From positions 3,658,001 through 3,722,000 of the forward strand of contig NZ_CP188040.1 of NCBI RefSeq assembly GCF_049943125.1: DNA of 64,000 bases, read 5' to 3'. The notes under the pieces were generated by a model. It was not told the DNA's origin. It saw nothing but the letters and a program-made list of their open reading frames with translations, and made no database searches. A program made the translations under genes and the position numbers. Shown piece after piece: positions 28,055 to 35,776 of the stretch; position 1 is the first letter of the stretch, and every line of letters starts with the position of its first letter. The stretch is from JAEXZL01 sp049943125. Lineage in GTDB: Bacteria > Bacillota > Clostridia > Clostridiales > Clostridiaceae.

Positions 28055-28803
28055 TAGTTCTCTCCTCTTTTTAAAATATATGTAATTCTTTCAGAGTTGT
28101 TTCTTGAAGGGATACCTTCATTATAGTCATCGTTTTTTGCTAATATTTTAAAGCCAGTATTAATTATGAGTTCTTCAATAAACTCTTCCTTATATGCTCT
28201 TTCTACATGTTCCTCCTGGAACCTTTTGTATAATTCACCTTCTTTTAAAAAAAAGGTGAGATACATATTTATGATATCATTCTCAAAGTCATTTTCCCAG
28301 CAGTAAAATAACTCCTCAGTATCATAAGTATAAGTGTTATTCCCCAGCACTTGGCTAAGCTTATAATAAGAATTCATATCAAAAATAAATAATCCACCTT
28401 CCTCCAGATGGTCATATACTCTTGTAAAAAATTCTATAATATCCTTCTCTTCTAAGACATAGTTTACTGCATCTAATACACAGGTGATAACATCGAACCT
28501 TTCATGAAGCTCTAAGTCTACCATATTCTGATTGATGAACCGTATATTCTTTTCTCCTCTAAATTTAAACTCAGCTTCTGAGAGCATTTCTAAGGAGTAA
28601 TCCACAGCAGTTACCTCAAGGAAACACTTGTACAACTTTTCTATAACTATACCTGTACCACAGGCAATGTCTAGATATTTGTTTTTATTAATACCATTCC
28701 TGTCAGCAGCCTTTAATATATAGCTAGAAATCTTATTATAATCAATATCTTCTGTGATCAACTTATCATAAATTAATGCTAAATTTTCATACGAGCTATT
28801 CAT
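28054..28803 (-). CDS. Class I SAM-dependent methyltransferase
   Basis: A 249-residue Rossmann methyltransferase. Motif I is YLDIACGTGIVIEKL (about residues 43-57), followed by VDYSLEMLSEAE (motif II) and FDVITCVLDAVNYV (motif IV region), as in the UbiE/YrrT-like small-molecule methyltransferase group. The substrate is unknown. It has its own promoter and precedes hslO with a one-base overlap; co-expression with a redox chaperone is suggestive only. Confidence 0.82.
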   Translation of the reverse strand: MNSSYENLALIYDKLITEDIDYNKISSYILKAADRNGINKNKYLDIACGTGIVIEKLYKCFLEVTAVDYSLEMLSEAEFKFRGEKNIRFINQNMVDLELHERFDVITCVLDAVNYVLEEKDIIEFFTRVYDHLEEGGLFIFDMNSYYKLSQVLGNNTYTYDTEELFYCWENDFENDIINMYLTFFLKEGELYKRFQEEHVERAYKEEFIEELIINTGFKILAKNDDYNEGIPSRNNSERITYILKRGEN

Positions 28804-28836
28804 AAAGCTACCCCCTAAAGAACCTTGTTTACATAA

Positions 28837-28865
28837 ATAATATAGGTAAAAATAGCTAACGTCAA
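28837..28865 (-). promoter_or_regulatory. Sigma-A promoter of the methyltransferase-hslO operon
   Basis: Minus-strand TTGACG (28860-28865) and TATTAT (28837-28842), spacer exactly 17. Confidence 0.65.
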
Positions 28866-28873
28866 TAGAATAC

Positions 28874-29128
28874 CTATCTACCTTGTTCTAGAATTTCTCT
28901 ATTTGATGGAACCTTAAGAGTCTTTTTCTTTTTGGTCATTACTCCCCCTATTCTTCCAGTTTCCTCTGCTGTAAGACCACTCCAGCCTAAAGCTTCTACC
29001 TTCTCCTTTAGCCCAAGCTCCTCAGCAATTTCATATTTAAGTTTCTCTCTGAGCTTTTCTGCTTCAGTTAACTCTCTATTTGCTTTTATTTTAGATTTTA
29101 TTACTTTTTTTAAAGGTGTTTTACTCAA
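28874..29128 (-). CDS. Alpha/beta-type small acid-soluble spore protein
   Basis: About 84 residues. The core KYEIAEELGL, then GLTAEETGRIGGVMTKK, contains the conserved KYEIA (GPR protease site) and GxxGGxMxKK DNA-binding blocks of alpha/beta SASPs, which coat spore DNA and protect it from UV. It differs from canonical SspA/B by a lysine-rich N-terminal stretch. I chose the TTG at 29128 because GGCGGTGA lies seven bases upstream; a TTG at 29143 is in frame but lacks a site. A weak sigma-G-like GAATA-N18 pattern occurs upstream. Confidence 0.85.
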   Translation of the reverse strand: MSKTPLKKVIKSKIKANRELTEAEKLREKLKYEIAEELGLKEKVEALGWSGLTAEETGRIGGVMTKKKKTLKVPSNREILEQGR

Positions 29129-29404
29129 AGCACTCACCGCCAAAGAGAATTTATTTGTAATATATTTTAACCCTATATATATAATTTATTCTTAATAAAG
29201 TAATCAAGGAGTGTTAAAATAATATACAGATATATATTTTTCTCTAAGTCATTATATAATATACTAAATATAAGACTTTTAAGTGCTAGTCATAGATTAA
29301 ATATAAAACTAAAGAATATTTACTTATAAAATTTCTTTACAACTACTTAGATCATTGAATAGTATGTAAGATAACCACAATTAATTAATAAAGGAGAGAT
29401 GAAA
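29129..29404. other. Divergent region between the SASP gene and dapA
   Basis: Very AT-rich, about 275 bases. It must contain both promoters. I find no lysine-riboswitch pattern, no tRNA and no open frame worth reporting. Confidence 0.5.
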
Positions 29405-30286
29405 ATGGCAATATTCACTGGCTCTGGCGTGGCAATAATCACCCCATTTAACGATGAAGGAGTTGATTTCTCTAAACTGAAGGAGCTTCTAGAATGGCAT
29501 GTTGAAAACCATACCGATGCCATTATTGTTTGTGGTACAACAGGGGAAGCCTCTACCATGACGGAATCGGAAAGAAAGTCCACCATAGAATTCACCGTAA
29601 AAACTATCAATCACAGAATCCCTGTTATTGCCGGTACCGGAAGCAATAACACAAAAGCATCTGTAGAAATGAGCATATGGGCAGAGAATATAGGGGTTGA
29701 TGCCTTATTAGTTATAACACCATATTATAATAAAACCACTCAGAAAGGTCTTATAGAACACTTTAGAGCCATAGATGCTTCTGTTTCTATTCCTATAATT
29801 CTGTATAATGTTCCAAGCCGTACTGGGATGAATATATCTCCCGAAACTCTCTTAAAGCTTACAGGACTTAAAAATATCAAGGCTATTAAAGAAGCCAGTG
29901 GTGATATAAGCCAGATTGCAAAATATAAAGCCCTCTGTGGAGATTCTATTGACATTTATTCTGGTAATGATGATCAGGTTATACCAATTCTTTCTTTAGG
30001 AGGCTTAGGAGTTATCTCTGTTGCAGCAAATATCCTTCCTAAAGAAATGCATGATATGTGCTCTTTATACCTAGATGGAAGGTATAAGGAAGCTCTTATG
30101 CTCCAATTAGACTACCTCGGCTTAATCAATGAATTATTTAGTGAAACTAATCCTATTCCAGTAAAAACTGCAATGAATTTAATGGGTCTTCAGGTGGGTG
30201 ATTTAAGGCTTCCTCTCTGTTCTATGACTTCTAGCAATCTAGATAAGTTAAAGGCTGAATTAAAGAGTAAAAATCTCATTAAATAG
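29405..30286 (+). CDS. dapA: 4-hydroxy-tetrahydrodipicolinate synthase
   Basis: About 293 residues, a class I aldolase TIM barrel that condenses pyruvate with aspartate semialdehyde. Schiff-base Lys162 is in AIKEASGD, Tyr134 in LYNVPSRTG and the GTTGE loop is at residues 44-48. The ATG at 29405 (MAIFTGSGVAIITPF) has AAGGAG eight bases away; an ATG two codons earlier is too close to that site. First gene of dapA-dapB, which feeds the acetylase branch to diaminopimelate and also dipicolinate for spores. Confidence 0.95.
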   Translation: MAIFTGSGVAIITPFNDEGVDFSKLKELLEWHVENHTDAIIVCGTTGEASTMTESERKSTIEFTVKTINHRIPVIAGTGSNNTKASVEMSIWAENIGVDALLVITPYYNKTTQKGLIEHFRAIDASVSIPIILYNVPSRTGMNISPETLLKLTGLKNIKAIKEASGDISQIAKYKALCGDSIDIYSGNDDQVIPILSLGGLGVISVAANILPKEMHDMCSLYLDGRYKEALMLQLDYLGLINELFSETNPIPVKTAMNLMGLQVGDLRLPLCSMTSSNLDKLKAELKSKNLIK

Positions 30287-30295
30287 GAGGTAATT

Positions 30296-31054
30296 ATGAC
30301 AAATATACTTCTAAATGGCTGCATGGGTAAAATGGGTAAAACAGTAACAAGACTCGCAAAAGATAACCCAGATATAAATATAGCAGCAGGTATTGATAGA
30401 AATATTTCCGAGGATAATGATTATCCTGTATTTTCTTCCGTAAAAGATGTAAATATAGACTATGATGTTCTTTTGGATTTTTCCAGACCAGATTCTCTAT
30501 ATGAACTATTAAGCTTTTCCATAAAAAATAAAAAGCCTATTATTTTATGCACTACTGGTTATACAGAGGAACAGCTTGATAAAATCAAAGAAGCAGCGGA
30601 AGTTATTCCTGTTTTTCGCTCAGCAAACATGAGCTTAGGAGTAAATGTTATGTCTCAGCTTTTAAATGCATTAGCACCAATCTTATATGGAGATTTTGAT
30701 ATAGAGATTATAGAAAAGCACCACAACGAAAAGGTAGATTCCCCCAGCGGAACCGCTCTTCTATTAGCAGATTCAATCAGAAGCTCATTAAAGGAAGAAA
30801 CTCACCTAGTATTAGGTAGAAACGGAAATAAAAAGAGAGACAATAAAGATATAGGAATTCACGCCATTAGAGGTGGGAGTATCGTAGGGGATCATGAAGT
30901 AATATTCGCATCTAAGGGAGAAATTATAGAAATCACTCATAAAGCTATGTCAAGAGACGTCTTTGCATATGGCGCTCTTAAAGCTTGTAGTTTTATTATT
31001 GATAAACCAGCAGGCTTGTATGATATGAATGATGTTGTAAACCTTAAGTTATAA
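30296..31054 (+). CDS. dapB: 4-hydroxy-tetrahydrodipicolinate reductase
   Basis: A 252-residue reductase. The NAD(P) loop GCMGKMGK (residues 8-15) and the catalytic block HHNEKVDSPSGTA, with His142, His143 and Lys146, are intact. It converts the DapA product to tetrahydrodipicolinate. It starts nine bases after dapA with an AGGAGG site and ends at a bidirectional terminator. Confidence 0.96.
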   Translation: MTNILLNGCMGKMGKTVTRLAKDNPDINIAAGIDRNISEDNDYPVFSSVKDVNIDYDVLLDFSRPDSLYELLSFSIKNKKPIILCTTGYTEEQLDKIKEAAEVIPVFRSANMSLGVNVMSQLLNALAPILYGDFDIEIIEKHHNEKVDSPSGTALLLADSIRSSLKEETHLVLGRNGNKKRDNKDIGIHAIRGGSIVGDHEVIFASKGEIIEITHKAMSRDVFAYGALKACSFIIDKPAGLYDMNDVVNLKL

Positions 31055-31084
31055 AAAAAGACTAGATTTCTAGTCTTTTTTATT
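31053..31084. terminator. Bidirectional terminator between dapB and patA
   Basis: AAAAAAGACTAG/CTAGTCTTTTTT stem with a 4-base loop, A and T runs on both sides. Confidence 0.88.
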
Positions 31085-32218
31085 TTATTTTTTATCTATC
31101 CATTTTTCTATTCTAAATAAAGCCTCCTGAAGCTCTTCCTTAGAATAGCTATAGGATATTCTTATAAAGCCTTCTCCTCTAGCTCCAAAAGCCGTTCCAG
31201 GAACGCAGGCAACCTTCCCTTTATATAGTAGGTCATCACAAAAATCTTCACTCTTTATATTAAAGCCTTTAATTGAAGGAAATATATAAAATGCTCCCTG
31301 TGGTAAATTACATTGAAATCCTAGCTTTAATAGTTTATAATACACAAAATCTCTTCTTTCTCGAAAAGTCTCTTTCATATAATTAACATCACCCATAGAA
31401 CTGCGTAAGCCCTCTAAGGCAGCATACTGAGAAATAGAAGTAGCGCAGGATACATTGTATTGATGAACCTTCATAATCTCACGGAGAATTTCCTTTGGAG
31501 CACAAACATAACCGACTCGCAAGCCCGTCATAGAAAACATTTTAGAAAATCCGCTGACATATATTATTTTCTCTTTTATATCCTGGCACTCAGCAACAGA
31601 ATAATATTCTGAATAGCATAAAGCAGAATATATTTCATCGGTAATAACCAGTATTTCATTTTCTTTTATCAGCTCTTGAAGCTTTTTTCTATCTTCTAAG
31701 CTGAGAATTGCTCCTGTAGGATTTGAAGGAAAGGATAATACAAGAATATTATTACTTCCTTTCTTAATTTTCAGCTTTAAGTCCTCAAAATTCAAAGAAA
31801 AATCCTCTTGAAGTTTATATTCATCTATTTCTGCCCCTAGTATAGTTCCTATACTTTTGTAGGCTGGGTAAGCAGGATCTGGGATTATCAATCTATCTCC
31901 AGGATTAATCAGAGCTGACAATACAGAGTATAACCCTTCACTGCCACCAACGGTTATGCATACCTCTTCTGGCTCATAATTTATATTATAACCTTCAAGA
32001 TAGCTGCATATTTCCTTCCTTAGCTCATAAATACCTGCGTTAGCGGTATATATGGTATTATCATTATTAATAGCATCAACCATTGCCCTTTTTATCCTGT
32101 CTGGCACCTTAAAATCTGGTTGTCCTAAGGTTAAGGATATAGCATCAGGAACCTCCTGCAGCTTATTAAAAATCTTTCTAATTCCTGATATTTCTATTCC
32201 TTGCAAATTTCTATTCAT
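31085..32218 (-). CDS. patA: N-acetyl-LL-diaminopimelate aminotransferase PatA-type
   Basis: About 377 residues, a fold-type-I aminotransferase. Key residues are the SNPTG asparagine (167), Asp194 in TDEIYS and PLP Lys226 in SGFSKMFSMTG. The start EISGIRKI and VHQYNVSCATSISQ are close to Bacillus PatA. Its place between dapAB and the acetyltransferase dapD supports the acetylated DAP pathway, where it aminates N-acetyl-2-amino-6-oxopimelate. The ATG at 32218 has GGAGGGG at better spacing than the ATG two codons before. A general aromatic or aspartate aminotransferase remains possible. Confidence 0.85.
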   Translation of the reverse strand: MNRNLQGIEISGIRKIFNKLQEVPDAISLTLGQPDFKVPDRIKRAMVDAINNDNTIYTANAGIYELRKEICSYLEGYNINYEPEEVCITVGGSEGLYSVLSALINPGDRLIIPDPAYPAYKSIGTILGAEIDEYKLQEDFSLNFEDLKLKIKKGSNNILVLSFPSNPTGAILSLEDRKKLQELIKENEILVITDEIYSALCYSEYYSVAECQDIKEKIIYVSGFSKMFSMTGLRVGYVCAPKEILREIMKVHQYNVSCATSISQYAALEGLRSSMGDVNYMKETFRERRDFVYYKLLKLGFQCNLPQGAFYIFPSIKGFNIKSEDFCDDLLYKGKVACVPGTAFGARGEGFIRISYSYSKEELQEALFRIEKWIDKK

Positions 32219-32341
32219 TATCATCCCCTCCTTTATTTAATAATTATAATTGTAATAATACTTTAAATAAACCACTTTATTTATTATAATATCATTATTG
32301 CAGTAAGATTAGTCTTAAAATTAGTTGGAAAGGGTGATTAT

Positions 32342-33052
32342 ATGAGTTACAACTTAACAGATCCTTATGAGATAGCAAGATTTATAAAAGAAGCTAAAAA
32401 AACCACCCCAGTTAAGGTTTATATCAATGGAAATATTGATAAAAACACCTTAGGAGAATTAGAATGGTTCGGAAATGATGGTTTTTATATACTTTTTGGA
32501 GAAAGTAATCTTATCAGTGAGGTTATTCTTAAAAACCAGACTACCATAAGAAACTTTAGAGTAGAAAACGACAGAAGGAACTCAGCTATCCCACTTATGG
32601 ATCTTAGAGATATAGATGCACGCATAGAGCCGGGCGCTATTATCAGAGATAAGGTAACAATTGGAAAAAGCGCAGTGATCATGATGGGTGCTGTTATAAA
32701 TATTGGTGCAGAAATAGGCGAAGGTGCCATGATTGACATGAACGCAGTGGTAGGCGCTAGAGGAAAAATCGGAAAGAAGGTACATCTTGGCGCCGGCGCA
32801 GTTGTTGCAGGGGTTTTAGAACCACCTAGCAAAGAACCTTGTATTATCGAGGACGAAGTTTTAATAGGAGCAAATGCTGTTATTCTTGAAGGAGTACATA
32901 TAGGTAAAGGATCTGTGGTAGCTGCTGGATCAGTGGTTGTGGAAGATGTTCCGGCTGGTGTAGTAGTTGCAGGTACTCCTGCTAAAATTATTAAAACAGT
33001 AGACGAAAAGACCAAAGACAAAACTAAGCTATTGGATGATTTAAGGAAATAG
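32342..33052 (+). CDS. dapD: Tetrahydrodipicolinate N-acetyltransferase
   Basis: A 236-residue left-handed beta-helix acetyltransferase. An alpha/beta N-terminal domain (about 1-85) precedes hexapeptide repeats (about 90-190, for example IGKSAVIMMGAVINIGAEIG) and ends in AGTPAKIIK. This is the DapH/DapD N-acetyl form of low-GC Gram-positives, which uses acetyl-CoA rather than succinyl-CoA. It is divergent from patA and close to dapAB, so the window holds most of one DAP branch; the deacetylase DapL/DapE-type step is not here. Confidence 0.95.
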   Translation: MSYNLTDPYEIARFIKEAKKTTPVKVYINGNIDKNTLGELEWFGNDGFYILFGESNLISEVILKNQTTIRNFRVENDRRNSAIPLMDLRDIDARIEPGAIIRDKVTIGKSAVIMMGAVINIGAEIGEGAMIDMNAVVGARGKIGKKVHLGAGAVVAGVLEPPSKEPCIIEDEVLIGANAVILEGVHIGKGSVVAAGSVVVEDVPAGVVVAGTPAKIIKTVDEKTKDKTKLLDDLRK

Positions 33053-33083
33053 TTAAAAGGTGCGAATATCGCACCTTTTTTTT
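33053..33083. terminator. Bidirectional terminator after dapD
   Basis: AAAAGGTGCGA/TCGCACCTTTT stem with a T run, shared with the convergent SSB-like gene. Confidence 0.88.
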
Positions 33084-33738
33084 AACCAACACTAATTTCT
33101 TCTTCGATATCTTGAGATTCTTTTCCAACCCTCTCCATCTTAGAAATAGAAACCTCATAAGCCACTTTTTTAATTACTTCTGTTTCGGAAACCTTCTTTT
33201 GATATTCTCTACTTTGAAGTCTTCCCCAAACTCTTATGTTATCTCCAACGCCTAGATTCTGACAAAATCTAGAATTTCTTCCCCAAGCTATAGTAGGTAT
33301 ATAATCTGATTTATTGTAAGCTCTATTAACAGCTAAGAGCACATCAGCTATTTCCCTTCCAAAAGGGGTTGTCCTATATACTGGCTCTTTACATATAAAT
33401 CCATCAAGAAAAATCTCATTAGGATTTTTGCTTCTTGCTAAGCAAGGCTCTATATTCCTTGCAAACACTGTAAGTATCAGTTTATTTGCTCCATCCATGA
33501 ATTTATTATAAGATCTTAATTGTCCTTCAACAATTATATCTTTACCAATGGATAACTCCATATCGGTAATGATTCTTTCTGATACAGTAATATTTAAAAT
33601 ATCCTTGGTATCACTAAGCCTCATTACTTCCAGCTCAAAGTTGTAAAATCCCTCACCATACATTTCATGACTAAAGGATAAATTAGATACTACAGTTCCC
33701 TCCAAATAAATCTTGTTGTTTAACATCAAATTGTCCAT
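33082..33738 (-). CDS. SSB-like protein with two tandem OB folds
   Basis: A 218-residue protein made of two single-stranded-DNA-binding-like OB folds, about residues 7-100 and 106-205. The second has the clearer SSB pattern (EIADVLLAVNRAYNKSDYIPTIAWG, then VGDNIRVWGRLQSREY). There is no acidic C-terminal tail ending in DDDIPF, which replicative SSBs use to recruit partners. It is therefore probably not the housekeeping SSB but a related accessory protein. Confidence 0.75.
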   Translation of the reverse strand: MDNLMLNNKIYLEGTVVSNLSFSHEMYGEGFYNFELEVMRLSDTKDILNITVSERIITDMELSIGKDIIVEGQLRSYNKFMDGANKLILTVFARNIEPCLARSKNPNEIFLDGFICKEPVYRTTPFGREIADVLLAVNRAYNKSDYIPTIAWGRNSRFCQNLGVGDNIRVWGRLQSREYQKKVSETEVIKKVAYEVSISKMERVGKESQDIEEEISVG

Positions 33739-33888
33739 CCTAACCCTCTCTCCCTTGGTTTTTTAATCTTTAAAATAAAATATGTTTAAAATAATTAAAA
33801 TATTACCCCTATACCATAATGTTTGAAATATTTGAATCTTTGTATATATACTCATTATAATACACACCCTGTTAAAAATTCAACAGAA

Positions 33889-34656
33889 TTATTTGATAAA
33901 TTGTCTTCCATCATTATCAATATAATAATTTTCCTTGTATATTAATTGAGAAATAATAACAAATTGATAACCCTTATTATTTAAATCATCAATAATCCTT
34001 ATTAAATTACCCGGCGTATATCTTGCATCATTATGAAAAAGCATTATGGAGCCTGGTTTCACTTTGTTCATAATCCTTAGATACTCTATTTCTGCCCCTT
34101 GCTCCTTCCAATCAACGCTATCAGAATCCCACTGTATGGAATATTTCCCCACTTCTTCAATAACTTTCATGGATAGATCATTATATGCTCCACTGGGAAA
34201 TCTAAATAAATTGGTTTCTATTCCAAGGTATTTTCTTATAACTGCATCGGTCATCTCTATCTCTTTTATAATTTTATCCCTAGATACCTTGGTCATATCA
34301 GGATGCATATAGCTATGATTCCCTACTTCATGCCCTTCAGCATATATCCTTTTAAGCTTTTCAACATTTTCTTCACTGGTTTCTACCCAGCCCCCCATAA
34401 TAAAGAAGGTAGCCTTAACCTTTTTTTCCTTTAATATATCAAGGATTTCATAAATATAATCTGTCTCAGCCCAGTTTATATCAAAGGTTAAAGCTACCTC
34501 ATTGCCTTGCTTCTCTACTGAATAAATAGGCAGCTTCCTCTCTCCCGCAAAGGAAAAAGTCCTACCGCCTCTTCCTAAAAAAAGCACAGACCCTAAGCAA
34601 GTAAAAAGTATTAAAATCAAGGCTGTAATTATCTTATTAAATAACTTATCATCCAT
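33889..34656 (-). CDS. PdaB-type membrane-anchored polysaccharide deacetylase
   Basis: A 255-residue NodB-fold protein with an N-terminal membrane anchor (about residues 9-30). Motif 1 is TFDINWAE instead of TFDDG, motif 2 is NHSYMHPDMT, motif 3 is FRFPSGAYN and motif 5 is LFHND. The first-motif change and the KLPIYSVEKQ lead-in resemble PdaB (YbaN), a sporulation deacetylase needed to keep the cortex. With the second Asp of motif 1 replaced by Ile, catalysis may be altered. Monocistronic. Confidence 0.82.
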   Translation of the reverse strand: MDDKLFNKIITALILILFTCLGSVLFLGRGGRTFSFAGERKLPIYSVEKQGNEVALTFDINWAETDYIYEILDILKEKKVKATFFIMGGWVETSEENVEKLKRIYAEGHEVGNHSYMHPDMTKVSRDKIIKEIEMTDAVIRKYLGIETNLFRFPSGAYNDLSMKVIEEVGKYSIQWDSDSVDWKEQGAEIEYLRIMNKVKPGSIMLFHNDARYTPGNLIRIIDDLNNKGYQFVIISQLIYKENYYIDNDGRQFIK

Positions 34657-34773
34657 CTATCCTACTCTTCCTTTAATAAATTGCTATATTGATATATATT
34701 CTATAACAATTTTTTATATGCTTTTCAGGTCTGTAATTGTACTCTATTTGATTGTTAAGAATTTACTCATTTA

Positions 34774-35715
34774 TTAGTTGAAATAAACTATGTCATCCTC
34801 TGGTTTTTCTGCTTCTTCTGCAGATAGCACTCTTAATATAGGGCCTTCTCCCTTATATAAGGAACTAACTCCAATATTGACTCTAGCACTAATATACACC
34901 GAATCTTGAGATTTTAAATTCTCTGCCAGGGTATATTTGCAAACTAGGCCTATGTAGGATATATCATCGGCACAGCAAGTCATTGCTAGCCTACCTGCTA
35001 CAAAGCTATTTTTAGAAACATCTCTTTCTTTATACACAGTTCCTCTAAATTTTACTATTTTCCCTTGATACTTTTCTGGGTGTTCTGTTATATCAAGGTA
35101 AAATATGCCAAAATCCTCATCTACTATAGTAATCTCAGAAGAATTAATATTGTATGGAAGAACCTCCTGCTGGTGATCCATTATAACTCCATCCACAGTC
35201 TCATATATAAGCTGTGCTTTTCTATTTATTGCTTTAATATTTCTTCTAAATACCAATTGATCCATATCCTTAGTACAACGGTTAATAACTATTAAATCAG
35301 AATAGGCCACCTGCTGCATAAGTAAGGATCTCATATTATTAACATACATAGAAAATGTGGATGCGTCAATTGTTGTAAGTATCTGTGCTATAGCCCAGCT
35401 CTCAGGAAGAGCCAAGGCTAAAAATCTATTTACATCCCACATCCCATTATGTTCGATGATAACCTGCTTTGGTTGATATTTTTTATTTAGCTTCTCTAAG
35501 AACTCTTCTGTAAGCTCTTCTTCACTTTCTACAGACACCAGGGATATATTCTTAGCCTTTAATTCTTTAATTGGATATTCTATCTCTCCATCCTCACAAT
35601 GAACCACTAGAGTTTTTCCTTTTGATGTAAACTCCTCATCCCTTAGGGTATCAACGATAAATGTTGTTTTTCCACTTTCTAAGAAACCAGTAAATAAAAA
35701 TACTGGAATATTCAT
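34774..35715 (-). CDS. CobW-family GTPase fused to a UPF0703/YcgQ C-terminal domain
   Basis: A 313-residue protein. The N-terminal COG0523 G domain has Walker A GFLESGKTT (residues 10-18) and a degenerate NRCTKD (145-150) in place of NKxD. It lacks both the CxCC metal motif and the CobW C-terminal domain. Instead residues about 204-295 match the end of the TIGR03943/YcgQ family, including the MTCCADD block at 245-251. YcgQ-type proteins pair with a permease in metal homeostasis. It lies 61 bases downstream of a second, His-rich COG0523 GTPase gene on the same strand, so the pair likely shares a metal-related role. Confidence 0.75.
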   Translation of the reverse strand: MNIPVFLFTGFLESGKTTFIVDTLRDEEFTSKGKTLVVHCEDGEIEYPIKELKAKNISLVSVESEEELTEEFLEKLNKKYQPKQVIIEHNGMWDVNRFLALALPESWAIAQILTTIDASTFSMYVNNMRSLLMQQVAYSDLIVINRCTKDMDQLVFRRNIKAINRKAQLIYETVDGVIMDHQQEVLPYNINSSEITIVDEDFGIFYLDITEHPEKYQGKIVKFRGTVYKERDVSKNSFVAGRLAMTCCADDISYIGLVCKYTLAENLKSQDSVYISARVNIGVSSLYKGEGPILRVLSAEEAEKPEDDIVYFN

Positions 35716-35776
35716 TTAACCACTTCCTTCAAAATAATTTCCACTTATGTCTGCTAATAATAGCTACAGACTTTTA

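Noticed and set aside
29129..29404. Lysine riboswitch before dapA
   Set aside because: The gap is AT-rich without the conserved L-box blocks or a terminator-antiterminator pair.
32485..33021. 178-residue minus-strand frame within dapD
   Set aside because: Antisense shadow of the hexapeptide-repeat gene; dapD has a clear start, family match and terminator.
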